In this document: positions 55,407 through 64,000 of the stretch, in pieces | Layout: each line of letters starts with the position of its first letter | Position numbering within the stretch: the stretch's first letter is position 1 | Assembly: GCF_012371325.1 (NCBI RefSeq) | Contig: NZ_JAAZQX010000004.1 | Location: 48,468-112,467 of the forward strand | Source of the DNA: Acinetobacter sp. A2 | GTDB taxonomy: Bacteria; Pseudomonadota; Gammaproteobacteria; Pseudomonadales; Moraxellaceae | Reading direction: 5' to 3' | DNA length: 64,000 nucleotides | Notes under the pieces: model-generated | Told to the model about the DNA's origin: nothing | What the model saw: only the letters and a program-made list of their open reading frames with translations | Databases searched by the model: none | Program-made: the position numbers and the translations under genes

Positions 55407-55431
55407 AGGAGGCAAGCTTGCCTCCTTTTTT
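55407..55431 (+). terminator. Rho-independent terminator of nadC
   Basis: A perfect palindrome, AGGAGGCAAG-CTTGCCTCCT, is followed by a T-run. It closes nadC. Confidence 0.9.
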
Positions 55432-55447
55432 ATGCCTGAATTACTAC

Positions 55448-55633
<186 letters not shown>

Positions 55634-55738
55634 GGGCATCTTCCTGTTTTAAACATTTTTGATCATCTTAAAAGAATCCACACATCGGTATTGTATAATT
55701 TTGATTCAGCCCTCCTGACATGATTCAAGCGCATCCAT

Positions 55739-55765
55739 AAAAAAACGCATCCGAAGATGCGTTTT
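55739..55765 (-). terminator. Rho-independent terminator of rph
   Basis: AAAACGCATC pairs with GATGCGTTTT around CGAA; an A-run on the plus strand gives a T-run on the minus strand. It lies after the rph stop. Confidence 0.85.
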
Positions 55766-55795
55766 GAACAGCGGTACAATCTTAGAAAACTTGGT

Positions 55796-56512
55796 TTACC
55801 AGCCTAAAGCCTGTTGCTGTTTTTTCACCAATTCCTGAATACCTTTTTCTGCCATTTCCAACATGGCATTGCACTGCACGCGAGTAAACGGCTTGTCTTC
55901 TGCAGTACCCTGAATTTCAATAAATTCACCTGCTTGGGTCATGACTACGTTTAAATCGGTCTGGCAGTTTGAATCTTCTTCATAGCATAAATCCAGTAAT
56001 ACCTCATCTTGGTACATGCCTACAGAAATTGCAGCTACCAAACCTTTTAATGGGTCATGCTTAATTTTTTTCTTTTCTAGCAATACATTCATGGCATCAA
56101 TTAATGCCACTGCCGCGCCTGTAATGGCTGCAGTACGGGTACCGCCATCTGCCTGAATCACATCACAGTCAATGGTAATGGTATTTTCACCCAGTTTTTT
56201 TAAATCGACCATGGCACGTAAACTGCGACCAATCAAACGCTGAATTTCCTGTGTACGCCCGCTTTGTTTGCCACGTGCTGCTTCACGGTCACTACGGGTA
56301 TGCGTTGAACGTGGCAACATGCCATATTCTGCTGTCACCCAGCCCTGCCCCTGACCTTTTAAAAAGCGGGGTACAGAGTTATCAATACTGGCCGTACACA
56401 AAACTTTGGTATGACCAAACTCAACCAAAACTGAACCTTCAGCATAGCGAGTATAGTTACGGGTAATTTTTACCTCACGTAATTGGTCTAAGGCTCGTTG
56501 GTCAATACGCAT
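55796..56512 (-). CDS. rph: Ribonuclease PH
   Basis: RNase PH trims the 3' ends of tRNA precursors and other RNAs phosphorolytically. The 238-residue product opens with [14 protein letters not shown] and has [44 protein letters not shown] (the substrate and phosphate-binding Arg region) and [14 protein letters not shown] follow. It is a hexamer of the PNPase family. It is divergent from the FabR-like regulator gene. Confidence 0.97.
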   Translation of the reverse strand: MRIDQRALDQLREVKITRNYTRYAEGSVLVEFGHTKVLCTASIDNSVPRFLKGQGQGWVTAEYGMLPRSTHTRSDREAARGKQSGRTQEIQRLIGRSLRAMVDLKKLGENTITIDCDVIQADGGTRTAAITGAAVALIDAMNVLLEKKKIKHDPLKGLVAAISVGMYQDEVLLDLCYEEDSNCQTDLNVVMTQAGEFIEIQGTAEDKPFTRVQCNAMLEMAEKGIQELVKKQQQALGW

Positions 56513-56716
56513 AATGGGTCCTTATTTTTGGCTCAAATCAATTGCCCGCAAGTATAACAGATGCCACAGCGAAGGTCGCTTTTCTAGGCTGTTCCCTGTG
56601 CAGTTTCGCTCACTTCTGCCACAATAACCACAACATCGCTTCATTCATCTTTTAGTATTACTCTGCAATTCAGGTTTTTGTTAGACTGCGCAGCACTGGC
56701 AGAATCAGGAAATAAA

Positions 56717-57367
56717 ATGTCGATTCGAGAAGAACGAAAACAACAAAGTCGTCAGGCCATTATAGATGCTGTACTACAACTGAGTGCTTCTGGACGTGCC
56801 TTTAGCAGCATCAGCTTAAGAGAAATTTCACGACAGATTGGGTTCGTGCCCACCGCGTTTTATCGGCATTTTCAAGATATGGATGCTTTAGCACTCGATT
56901 TGGTCGATCAAGTTGCCCTACACATTAAAGGGATTTTGCATCAATTGGGGCAAGGCTATTTGTACCAACCCGATGCACAGACAGAAACGGCATTGACCCT
57001 GTTTTTTAAATCAGTCGATCAACGCCCACAACAATGGATTTTTTTAATTGCCGAACGCTGGGGCGGTTCTGCCGTTTTACGCCAAGCCATTGCCCGTGAA
57101 ATTGATTTTTTAATTGAAGATTTAGCCAATGATTTGCAACGGGTAGAAAGTGTGCAGCATTTTCAACATGCCGAAGACTTACACGTCCTGGCCAATATTT
57201 TAATTAATTTGTCTTTAAACTGGGCAATGAACTGGATCAGTTTGGGACAGCAATTTGAAGCAGAAAAATTGCAGCAACAACAGCAACACTTCATACAACA
57301 AAGCATTACCCAAGTCCATTTGCTATTTCGTGGTATTTGCCACTGGCAGCGTCCGCAGCCTATTTAA
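56717..57367 (+). CDS. TetR family regulator, FabR-like
   Basis: This 216-residue regulator begins S-I-R-E-E-R-K-Q-Q-S-R-Q-A-I-I-D-A. It has L-R-E-I-S-R-Q-I-G-F-V-P-T-A-F-Y-R-H-F as its helix-turn-helix, which is much like E. coli FabR (repressor of unsaturated fatty acid genes) and Pseudomonas DesT. A helical acyl-ligand domain follows. CAGGA lies six bases before ATG 56717. It is divergent from rph and alone, so its targets are elsewhere. The role in fatty acid balance is inferred. Confidence 0.85.
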   Translation: MSIREERKQQSRQAIIDAVLQLSASGRAFSSISLREISRQIGFVPTAFYRHFQDMDALALDLVDQVALHIKGILHQLGQGYLYQPDAQTETALTLFFKSVDQRPQQWIFLIAERWGGSAVLRQAIAREIDFLIEDLANDLQRVESVQHFQHAEDLHVLANILINLSLNWAMNWISLGQQFEAEKLQQQQQHFIQQSITQVHLLFRGICHWQRPQPI

Positions 57368-57394
57368 AGTTATCTGCTAAACACTTTAGCCATA

Positions 57395-57429
57395 AAAAAC
57401 CGCAATGATCTTTCAATCATTGCGGTTTT
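57395..57429. terminator. Bidirectional rho-independent terminator
   Basis: AAAACCGCAATGAT pairs with ATCATTGCGGTTTT. It is shared by the FabR-like gene and dsbA. Confidence 0.93.
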
Positions 57430-57463
57430 AGACACAAGGTGATTTCACCACAGCATCGTAGTT

Positions 57464-58084
57464 TTATTTCTTGGCTTTACGCTCTTGATCGACCAAGTAA
57501 TTCACCACCTGAATCACTTTGCCGTTATCGCCCTGCACGATGTATTTACCATTGACAACCACGGCAGGTACACCCGTCAATTGATACTGACGCGCCAATT
57601 GCTTAGCTTGTGAAATTTTAGAAGTGATCGCAAACGAGTTAAACATGCTGTTAAATTTCGCTTCAGGCACGCCATATTTTACAAAGAATTTGGCTTGAGA
57701 CTGTTGGTCAAAAATTTGCTGACCTTTGTCATGAATAGCATGGAACAATGGCAAGTGAGTTTTCTTACGTACGCCCAATGCTTCAGACACATAATAGCCA
57801 CGCGCATTCATTTCCCATACAGGGTTCATGGCAGCTGGAGTACGCACAAAATTCACATCTTTAGGCAATTTGCGTAACCAAGTCTGCATATATGGCTCTA
57901 GGGTAAAGCAGTGGCCACAGCCGTACCAAAAGAACTCACGTACTTCAATTTTACCTGGGACATCCACTTTCCCTGGGTTAGCAACAACGCTGTAATCTTT
58001 ACCTGCAACAAAATTTGCCGCCATTGCACTACCAGAAATAGCAAAGATGGCTGTTGCCAAACTACCTAAAAGGAATTTTTTCAT
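57464..58084 (-). CDS. dsbA: Thiol:disulfide interchange protein DsbA
   Basis: DsbA introduces disulfides into exported proteins and is reoxidised by DsbB (13710-14243). The 206-residue product has a signal peptide (cut near A22-A23), a thioredoxin fold with inserted helical domain, and the active site C56-G-H-C59 in F-F-W-Y-G-C-G-H-C-F. The cis-Pro loop is T-G-V-P-A-V-V. The E. coli site is C-P-H-C; the Gly here alters the dipeptide that helps set redox strength. It is a single gene between a terminator and ubiG. Confidence 0.94.
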   Translation of the reverse strand: MKKFLLGSLATAIFAISGSAMAANFVAGKDYSVVANPGKVDVPGKIEVREFFWYGCGHCFTLEPYMQTWLRKLPKDVNFVRTPAAMNPVWEMNARGYYVSEALGVRKKTHLPLFHAIHDKGQQIFDQQSQAKFFVKYGVPEAKFNSMFNSFAITSKISQAKQLARQYQLTGVPAVVVNGKYIVQGDNGKVIQVVNYLVDQERKAKK

Positions 58085-58265
58085 TGCGTTTATAGTCCTC
58101 TAAATCATTCTGTTTAGTTTATGGCAACACTATAAATCAAATATGCCGATTTCGTTTTCCTTCTGTGAACTTTTTTACAGCTTTTATCGCTTTTTTTAGA
58201 ATTAACGCTACACTAGGGTTTATACATATTTTTACCATCATCACGATTAAATTGAGGTGACACCC

Positions 58266-58982
58266 ATGTCGCAACTGAATGTTGATCCACAAGAAATTGC
58301 CAAATTTGAAGCATTTGCAGCCATATGGTGGGATCAGCATTCCGAGTTCCGTCCCCTGCACATGATTAACCCACTGCGCCTGAACTGGATTGATGAACAT
58401 GCAGGCGGTTTAGCAGGCAAAAAAGTGCTAGATGTCGGTTGCGGCGGCGGGATTTTGGCAGAAAGCATGGCACGTCGTGGTGCCAATGTACTTGGCATTG
58501 ATATGGGCGAAGCACCTTTAAATGTGGCGCGTATCCATGCTGAGCAAGAAGGCGTAAATAATATTGAGTATCGCCAAATTCCTGTTGAACAACTGGCAGA
58601 ACAACAAGCTGGTCAGTACGATGTCGTGACCTGTATGGAAATGTTAGAGCACGTACCCGACCCAGCCTCTATTATTCAAGCCTGCCAAAAACTGGTCAAA
58701 CCAGGTGGTCATGTATTTTTCTCCACCATTAACCGCAATCCAAAATCATACTTATTTGCCATTATTGGTGCAGAATACGTGCTGCGTATGCTGGCCAAAG
58801 GTACGCACGATTATCATAAATTTATTAAACCATCTGAATTGGCACATGATATTCGCCAAGCGGGTTTAAAACTCAAAGATATGACGGGTTTACACTACAA
58901 CCCACTAACTAAACGCTATTGGTTGGCACCTAATGTTGATGTGAACTACATGGTTTACACGGTCAATGAGGCAACAGAATGA
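58266..58982 (+). CDS. ubiG: Bifunctional demethylmenaquinone/ubiquinone O-methyltransferase
   Basis: UbiG makes both O-methylations in ubiquinone synthesis. The 238-residue product starts [20 protein letters not shown] and carries the SAM motif [12 protein letters not shown] near residue 55. [13 protein letters not shown] follows near 123. ATG 58266 follows GAGGTGA; the in-frame GTG three codons up is disfavoured. It overlaps the next gene by four bases (ATGA). Confidence 0.95.
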   Translation: MSQLNVDPQEIAKFEAFAAIWWDQHSEFRPLHMINPLRLNWIDEHAGGLAGKKVLDVGCGGGILAESMARRGANVLGIDMGEAPLNVARIHAEQEGVNNIEYRQIPVEQLAEQQAGQYDVVTCMEMLEHVPDPASIIQACQKLVKPGGHVFFSTINRNPKSYLFAIIGAEYVLRMLAKGTHDYHKFIKPSELAHDIRQAGLKLKDMTGLHYNPLTKRYWLAPNVDVNYMVYTVNEATE

Positions 58983-59686
58983 AAGCCGTTTTATTCGACC
59001 TCGATGGCACCTTAATTGATACCGCTGCTGATTTTATTCGCATCATTCAAGACATGTGCCGTGACAAAGGCTGTGAGATTGTGGCAGCAGATGCCATTCG
59101 TACACAGGTGTCTGAAGGTGCACGGGCAATGGTAAAACTGGTCTATCCAGAACTTGAGGTAGATGACCCTGTATTTCTTGCGCATCGACAACGCTTTTTA
59201 GACCTGTACGGCGCAGATATTGCGGTAGAAACTGATCTGTTCGAGGGCATGTATCCACTGCTCGAAGCTTTGGAACAGCGTCAAATTCCGTGGGGTATTG
59301 TTACCAATAAACCGCGCTGGCTCAGTGAAGCTTTACTCAAGGCACTGAATTTAACTGACCGCTGTGCGGTTTTGGTCTGCCCTGAGGATGTCAGCCATAC
59401 CAAGCCAGACCCAGAACCTATGTATTTGGCAGCCAAACAGATTGAAATTGCCCCAGAAGATTGTATTTATGTGGGTGACCATCCACGTGATATTGATGCA
59501 GGCCGCAATGCCAATATGTACACCATTCTGGCCGCTTACGGTTATTTACCGTTGCAACACAAAGATGACTTAACAGTGTGGCAAGCAGATTGTATAGTGG
59601 ATTCAGTCGCTGAATTACATACGGTTTTAGACAAATTGGTGCTGCAAGCCGCAACATCATCAAACAGCCTGAATGCCAATGCCTGA
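58979..59686 (+). CDS. mupP: HAD phosphatase, probable N-acetylmuramic acid 6-phosphate phosphatase
   Basis: This 235-residue HAD hydrolase has the nucleophile D7 and D9 in [10 protein letters not shown], the T-N-K-P motif and the acid pair V-G-D-H-P-R-D-I-D. It would be called phosphoglycolate phosphatase by family. Its place, directly after ubiG with ATGA overlap and before a YciK-type dehydrogenase, is the same as Pseudomonas mupP, whose product dephosphorylates MurNAc-6-P in the recycling route that bypasses fosfomycin-sensitive MurA. AmpD, of the same recycling pathway, is also in the window. Confidence 0.82.
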   Translation: MKAVLFDLDGTLIDTAADFIRIIQDMCRDKGCEIVAADAIRTQVSEGARAMVKLVYPELEVDDPVFLAHRQRFLDLYGADIAVETDLFEGMYPLLEALEQRQIPWGIVTNKPRWLSEALLKALNLTDRCAVLVCPEDVSHTKPDPEPMYLAAKQIEIAPEDCIYVGDHPRDIDAGRNANMYTILAAYGYLPLQHKDDLTVWQADCIVDSVAELHTVLDKLVLQAATSSNSLNANA

Positions 59687-59767
59687 GTTGGTTCTATTAC
59701 ACCTGCCAAAGCACAAATATTACCTTTAAAATATGCCCAATAAAAAATCAATATAGGAGGGATGACC

Positions 59768-60514
59768 ATGAAATATTCAGAATATCAACCTCGCCCCGAT
59801 CTGTTAAAAGATCGCATTATCCTCATTACCGGTGCGGGAGATGGTATTGGACGTGCCGCTGCCCTCAGTTATGCCCTGCATGGGGCCACCGTGGTACTGC
59901 ATGGTCGTACCCTCAATAAACTTGAAGTCATTTATGATGAAATTGAAAGTTTAGGTGCACCACAACCTGCTATTTTACCCCTGCAACTGTCTAGCGCTTC
60001 GCCACGTGACTATGAGTTACTGGTCGATACCCTAGAGAAACAATTCGGACGTTTAGATGGTATTTTGCACAACGCAGGCATTTTAGGTGAACGCACCGAG
60101 TTAGCAAATTACCCTGCAGATGTCTGGGATGATGTCATGGCGGTAAATTTACGTGCACCTTTTGTCTTGACTCAGGAATTATTACCGCTCTTGGCAAAAT
60201 CAGAACATGCCTCGGTGGTCTTTGCTAGTTCAGGGGTTGGCCGTGAAGCACGTGAATGCTGGGGGGCTTATTCAGTTTCTAAAATTGCGATTGAAGCGGT
60301 CAGCCAATTATTTGCCAAAGAGCAAGTTCACCCGAATATTCGCTACAACTGCATTAATCCGGGCGCAACCCGTACAGCCATGCGCGCCAAAGCCTATCCA
60401 GATGAAGATCCAAAAACCTTACCAACACCCGATGCAATCATGCCTGCCTATTTATATTTAATGGGCGATGACAGCTTACACATGAATGGTCAAAGTATTG
60501 ATGCACAGGATTAA
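59768..60514 (+). CDS. YciK-family short-chain oxidoreductase
   Basis: This 248-residue SDR has T-G-A-G-D-G-I-G-R near residues 22-30 and H-N-A-G-I-L-G near 98. The catalytic Tyr and Lys lie in G-A-Y-S-V-S-K. The sequence (M-K-Y-S-E-Y-Q-P-R-P-D-L-L-K-D-R) matches the YciK branch. ATG 59768 is chosen because AGGAGG at 59755-59760 then has seven-base spacing; the earlier ATG at 59762 would abut it. It lies 81 bases after mupP, in the conserved ubiG-mupP-yciK order. The substrate is unknown. Confidence 0.9.
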   Translation: MKYSEYQPRPDLLKDRIILITGAGDGIGRAAALSYALHGATVVLHGRTLNKLEVIYDEIESLGAPQPAILPLQLSSASPRDYELLVDTLEKQFGRLDGILHNAGILGERTELANYPADVWDDVMAVNLRAPFVLTQELLPLLAKSEHASVVFASSGVGREARECWGAYSVSKIAIEAVSQLFAKEQVHPNIRYNCINPGATRTAMRAKAYPDEDPKTLPTPDAIMPAYLYLMGDDSLHMNGQSIDAQD

Positions 60515-60825
60515 TCCTGTGCGTCTGCTTCCCGCTTTTTAATAGCATGCTTGTGCAAAAAATCTTCATCTTCTAGCTTTTTAAAATTACTTGAATACGC
60601 ATCACTTTTTTATATATACGCCATCTATAAACGAAAAACCTTATTTAGATAAAATATAAATATAAATTTTAATAACTTATGCTTCAGTTTTTAGCCCCAA
60701 TCTATGCCTATAGTGCATATCTATAAATGAGATAACTTTACAGCTTTTGCTTATTTTACAGTGCACAGCCCAATCATGATTAATAGCGACATTCCAAATT
60801 AATTTATTTTTAGGTTGTTCAGCAC
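60515..60825. other. Intergenic region before the FMN reductase gene
   Basis: About 310 AT-rich bases without an open frame. There is no clear terminator after the YciK gene and no strong repeat. It probably holds the FMN reductase promoter. Confidence 0.45.
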
Positions 60826-61422
60826 ATGTCATATTCTCAGCAAAAACCGCTCAATATTGTTGCCATTTCCGGGGGGCTCAATGCACCTTCTAAAACAGAA
60901 GCGCTGTTACAGACCCTGGTAGAGCGTTTGGCCAAAGCCATCCCGATTCAGGTACATTTCATTAAATTTAGTGAAATTGCGCCACTTTTAGGTGGTGCAA
61001 TTTACCGCAATCAATTGCCTCAACAAGTGCAAGACCATTTAGCTGCTGTAGAAAATGCAGATGCACTGATTGTAGGAACACCTGTCTATCGGGCGTCATT
61101 TACTGGTTTATTTAAACATTTTTTTGATTTTGTTGAACAAAATGCACTGATTGATGTGCCAATATTATTGGCTGCATCTGGTGGCAGCGAGCGACATGCA
61201 CTGGTTTTAGAACATCAATTGCGCCCTTTATTCAGTTTTTTCCAAGCACAAACCTTGCCTATTGGTGTCTATGCCACAGACCGAGATTTTAGCCCTGAAT
61301 ACACCGTACAAAGTGAATTGCTTAATGAGCGAATCAATTTGGCCATTACCCGTGCAGTTCCAGTTTTGCAATGGGAGGCAGCCAAATCACAGTACGCTAT
61401 AGCCCAAACACAAGTGGCTTAA
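60826..61422 (+). CDS. msuE: NADPH-dependent FMN reductase, MsuE/SsuE-like
   Basis: This 198-residue flavodoxin-fold reductase has I-S-G-G-L-N-A-P-S-K-T near residue 15 as the FMN phosphate loop. I-V-G-T-P-V-Y-R-A-S-F-T-G-L-F-K-H-F-F-D follows near 83-102, the mark of the MsuE/SsuE sulfonate group. Such enzymes supply reduced FMN to a desulfonating monooxygenase. No monooxygenase gene (ssuD, msuD, sfnG) lies beside it, so the partner is elsewhere, or the role is different. The AGG ahead of the ATG is weak. Confidence 0.82.
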   Translation: MSYSQQKPLNIVAISGGLNAPSKTEALLQTLVERLAKAIPIQVHFIKFSEIAPLLGGAIYRNQLPQQVQDHLAAVENADALIVGTPVYRASFTGLFKHFFDFVEQNALIDVPILLAASGGSERHALVLEHQLRPLFSFFQAQTLPIGVYATDRDFSPEYTVQSELLNERINLAITRAVPVLQWEAAKSQYAIAQTQVA

Positions 61423-61718
61423 TGACCACCACACATAGCACAGCTTGATCACAGCGCACCCTCACGGGATAGATATATGAAATACATATCTATCCCACGC
61501 ATGACTTAGCCTTCATGTTGCCAGTGCTGCAGCAAATTCAGATCAGCTTTCTTTTTTATGCAGGTTACGTAGCATACTGTCAGTTTTCAGACCTTCATCT
61601 TGTGTAAAATAAGCACTTAAAGGCCACCGCAGTAATTGTCTGTGTCTATCTTGCATAAACAGAATTCACTCGCTACGCTTCTGCCTTTCTATCCCACTCT
61701 TACGCTGCAGAGAACAAC

Positions 61719-62138
61719 ATGACTGAATTAAATAACATCACCGTAACCCCGCTAGAAGATGGCATGGTGTCTTTACTGATTGATGGTCAGCCTATTTCTG
61801 AAAAATACGGCATGAAGTTTGAAGCCAGCATCGTGGATGATATTCAAGCGCTCGACAACAGCCAAAAAATCAAATTGTTTGATCAGTTTGTGTTTTCACA
61901 TACCGATCTCAATTTTGAACATGCTTACCACTATGTCACTGGCATTGAAAAGTTGGATGATCGCTATCACGTGGTCAAAAACTTTGTCTATCGTATTAAA
62001 ATTGAAGGGCAACCTGAAATTGAACACGTGATTACCAAACAAGGTGCACCAATGACAACTGAAGATGTGCGTGAATTTATTAATGCACATATTCAAAAAT
62101 CACTCACCGACTATACCGACTTAAACTACGCTTACTAA
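61719..62138 (+). CDS. Protein of unknown function
   Basis: This 139-residue soluble, acidic protein starts M-T-E-L-N-N-I-T-V-T-P-L-E-D-G-M-V-S-L-L-I-D-G. It has alternating beta and helix sequence, a Y-H-V-V-K-N-F-V-Y-R-I-K-I-E-G strand region near 90, and a helical end. I recognise no family. AGAG lies nine bases before the ATG. It is a single gene; the 296 bases before it hold no gene. Length, ribosome site and codon use make a real gene likely. Confidence 0.65.
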   Translation: MTELNNITVTPLEDGMVSLLIDGQPISEKYGMKFEASIVDDIQALDNSQKIKLFDQFVFSHTDLNFEHAYHYVTGIEKLDDRYHVVKNFVYRIKIEGQPEIEHVITKQGAPMTTEDVREFINAHIQKSLTDYTDLNYAY

Positions 62139-62276
62139 AAGCCAGTGAAGCTACCAAACTCAGGGTCAAGACATTAATCGTTTTATTGGATTGAAACAAT
62201 AAAATTAAACTGTTTTTCAAATTAATATAAATCCTCTATTCTAAATCCATCTTCAACAGTATTGAGGTAGATTGCG

Positions 62277-62432
62277 ATGACGGATATGAAACGAAAAACA
62301 GCCGTGATTCAAAGTATTGAAACTTTACAACTGAGCCAACATTTGATTGTTGCCTTAGATGACAAAGAAAAAGCCGAATGTGTAGCGAGCGCAGTGCAGT
62401 CTTTACAAGGTTTGGCAGATCAGTGGAACTGA
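62277..62432 (+). CDS. Small hypothetical protein (51 residues)
   Basis: The frame MTDMKRKTAVIQSIETLQLS and on encodes 51 residues, forming a short helical peptide with S-V-Q-S-L-Q-G-L-A-D-Q-W at the end. GAGGT lies eight bases before the ATG, normal spacing. It follows the preceding unknown gene by 138 bases. It has no family I can name. The ribosome site and the codon use support it, but 51 residues is a weak length argument. Confidence 0.5.
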   Translation: MTDMKRKTAVIQSIETLQLSQHLIVALDDKEKAECVASAVQSLQGLADQWN

Positions 62433-62675
62433 TGTATCCCATAGCAGCTCGCTGCTATGGTCATGCTCGATCTAAAATAAAATACCCCAACCCCTTCCTC
62501 TCTATTTTCTGCACGCACATACATTCAAAATGCTTTTTTTGTCACATAATAGAATAGACTCTATACTGTAGCATCAGGCTTTATTTAAAAAATTCATGTG
62601 CTTTCTTCACAGTTTCTCTGCATTTAATGGCTAAAGTATGAACTGTGAAATAGAGATGAGAAATGAGGGGTTTAC

Positions 62676-63065
62676 ATGAAAAAGATTTTGACAGTTCTGG
62701 CAATGTCTTTCAGTGCTTTACTTGGCAGTAATTTAGCGACTGCTGCTCCTCAATTTGATCGGGATCATGCGGAACACCCGCGTTATCAGGCACAAAATAA
62801 ACGTGAATTTCGTGCCAATATGGAAGAGCGCGTACAAGACAAGCGTCGTATGCGTGAAGAACGTGGTGTAAAACGCTTGCAGCAACATAAGTGGCAAACG
62901 GGCTATGTCATGCCGCAGCACTATCGTAGCAATGGCTATAAGGTCGATTATCAAGATCACGACCTGCCTAGACCTGAACGCAAACAACAATGGTATAAAA
63001 TTAATCAGGACTATATTTTAGTCGATTTGGAAAACCATCATATCTTGCGTATTGCAGGTTCATAA
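62676..63065 (+). CDS. RcnB-family periplasmic protein
   Basis: This 129-residue protein has a signal peptide (MKKILTVLAMSFSALLGSN, cut near T-A-A-P). A highly basic Arg/Glu-rich helix (about 30-75: R-A-N-M-E-E-R-V-Q-D-K-R-R-M-R-E-E-R) follows. The RcnB-type domain ends it, with Y-V-M-P-Q-H-Y-R, Y-D-L-type P-R-P-E-R-K-Q-Q-W-Y-K-I and I-L-V-D-L-E-N-H-H-I-L. E. coli RcnB helps in nickel/cobalt balance; no metal exporter is near. The metal role is inferred from the family only. A terminator follows. Confidence 0.8.
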   Translation: MKKILTVLAMSFSALLGSNLATAAPQFDRDHAEHPRYQAQNKREFRANMEERVQDKRRMREERGVKRLQQHKWQTGYVMPQHYRSNGYKVDYQDHDLPRPERKQQWYKINQDYILVDLENHHILRIAGS

Positions 63066-63098
63066 ACACGCCTGAATGTGTAATTGAATTTTATCGAG

Positions 63099-63126
63099 AA
63101 GCCCAATCTAGAGTTTGGGCTTTTTT
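63099..63126 (+). terminator. Rho-independent terminator
   Basis: AAGCCCAA pairs with TTGGGCTT around a short loop and is followed by Ts. It ends the RcnB-family gene. Confidence 0.88.
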
Positions 63127-63465
63127 ATGGACACTCATTCCCACGAAAAAGTAAACTGATATTCCTAACTTACTTGGACGCTTTAAAAAGCATCCAAAGA
63201 TTATGATTTGATTACATTTATCAGTAAGACCTATCAAAACTGTCTAAAAACTGACTTGTTTCAAAATTGGATTTTTCTTGATTTTATAATCATGATTTAT
63301 TATTAAGATATTGATTATTATAAATAATATTCACTTGTGTTGCGTATCACCACCATTCTTTTAGATGGGGTTGGATCTGTGAGGTATTTGACCTTATCTA
63401 CTACAGCCCCAAAAATTTTTTGTTATGCTCAATACTTAGATAAAAATAATATGTGAAATTAACAA
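63127..63465. other. AT-rich intergenic region
   Basis: About 340 bases of very AT-rich sequence. Short open frames exist around 63333-63455 but lack ribosome sites. It may be a decayed segment. No repeat or site is clear. Confidence 0.4.
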
Positions 63466-63789
63466 ATGATAAGTACAATTTGCCTGCATGAATTGCCAGC
63501 AGAACAATTAAAAAAAATGTCTCCAGAAAATATTGATCAAACTTTAAAGGATGAACAACCATATTTTCAGCATCACCCAAAAACAACAGATTCCCTTGCT
63601 ATCAATGGATCTAAAACTAAACAGGATGGTCTCGTGAAAGCCAGTGCGACACCAAGAAAAATTGGTGGTCTATCGGTTGTACTTGTTGGCGAGAATGTGA
63701 TTTATACAGAATTATTTACACCCTCAAATAATCAGCCCATACGAAATCTCAATTTACCCCATATTACTCAATATCTTAGAAAACCATAA
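63466..63789 (+). CDS. Hypothetical protein, low certainty
   Basis: The frame of 107 residues (MISTICLHELPAEQLKKMSP) has a plausible helical start, a polar middle with K-T-T-D-S-L-A-I-N-G-S-K-T, and a beta-rich end (L-S-V-V-L-V-G-E-N-V-I-Y-T). No ribosome site is evident before the ATG, and the base composition is more AT-rich than in the core genes. It has no family I can name. It may be a real accessory gene or a chance frame. Confidence 0.4.
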   Translation: MISTICLHELPAEQLKKMSPENIDQTLKDEQPYFQHHPKTTDSLAINGSKTKQDGLVKASATPRKIGGLSVVLVGENVIYTELFTPSNNQPIRNLNLPHITQYLRKP

Positions 63790-64000
63790 AGCCCAAATAA
63801 TATACCTGAGCTTTATGGATTCTTTACTTTCCACGGTAATCCCTTCAAAAGAATAGATAACCAAGCACATCTTGGTTTCTCATCTTGCAAAGCGGTACAT
63901 CCATTCTGTTCCTTAAAATGTAGTCAAACATACTCAAGGACTAATTCGCACTCTGTTAATGTCTTGTTGCCAAGCGTGTAACTAGAGCCTGAGTCGGTCA
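63790..64000. other. Window end, possible start of another minus-strand gene tail
   Basis: No complete gene. A minus-strand frame is open from the window edge to a TGA at 63924-63926 (about 24 residues), which could be the end of a gene outside. A small inverted repeat AACCAAG/CTTGGTT lies at about 63859-63877. Too little is seen to decide. Confidence 0.2.

Noticed and set aside
63333..63455. Open frame of about 40 codons ahead of the 107-residue hypothetical gene
   Set aside because: There is no proper start or ribosome site, and AT-rich sequence gives such frames by chance. I could not match it to any transposase remnant.

Overview
The window is chromosomal DNA of a gamma-proteobacterium, almost certainly an Acinetobacter (Moraxellaceae). 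This is inferred from gene content and order, moderate-to-low G+C, and protein sequences that sit between the Pseudomonas and enterobacterial versions. I see no rRNA, tRNA, CRISPR array, prophage, transposase or plasmid function. It is core genome with a few accessory or orphan genes.

Layout: 1-5700 holds the end of an esterase gene, then azoR, a glutathione transferase coupled to dsbD, an outer-membrane protein with an ankyrin protein, and a ribosome-hibernation-type protein. 6200-9500 holds a Tsx/OmpK-like porin, a TauE/SafE exporter and a DASS (SLC13) anion transporter. 9560-18700 holds yqiA-parE, a lipase, gshA-dsbB and a DUF924 / lipoprotein / DUF445 group. 18770-24040 holds a macrodomain hydrolase, a methionine-type aminotransferase, a MATE exporter, and an SDR dehydrogenase divergent from a TetR regulator with a clear palindromic operator. 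24250-36400 holds phoBR, psd with a rhodanese, pncB, dtd, an SCP2 protein, serB divergent from an Smp-like membrane protein, and ppk1. 36580-44560 holds pncA, an aromatic-acid MFS transporter, dapA-bamC-like-purC, a cold-shock gene and rarA. 44750-54360 holds a DUF1328 peptide, a dienelactone hydrolase, a HIT protein, mutY, an M23 lipoprotein, tag, an alcohol dehydrogenase, two tandem FKBP isomerases, murJ and ampD. 54540-60510 holds nadC, a repeat-bearing lipoprotein, rph, a FabR-like regulator, dsbA and ubiG-mupP-yciK. 60826-63789 holds an FMN reductase and several small genes of unknown function.

Themes: the periplasmic disulfide machinery is complete (dsbA, dsbB, dsbD) and sits near glutathione genes (gshA, a GST). 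NAD salvage and synthesis are represented by pncA, pncB and nadC. Peptidoglycan export and recycling are represented by murJ, ampD, mupP and the M23 lipoprotein. The phosphate theme is phoBR plus ppk1, and I find Pho-box-like heptamer pairs at the correct 11-bp spacing in front of both.

No clearly new multi-gene system is visible. The best leads are small: the SDR/TetR operator-promoter, the Pho boxes, a ten-copy hexanucleotide repeat inside a lipoprotein gene, a short BamC-like lipoprotein followed by a terminator-like hairpin before purC, a structured gene-free 600-base region after the alcohol dehydrogenase, and several small orphan proteins.
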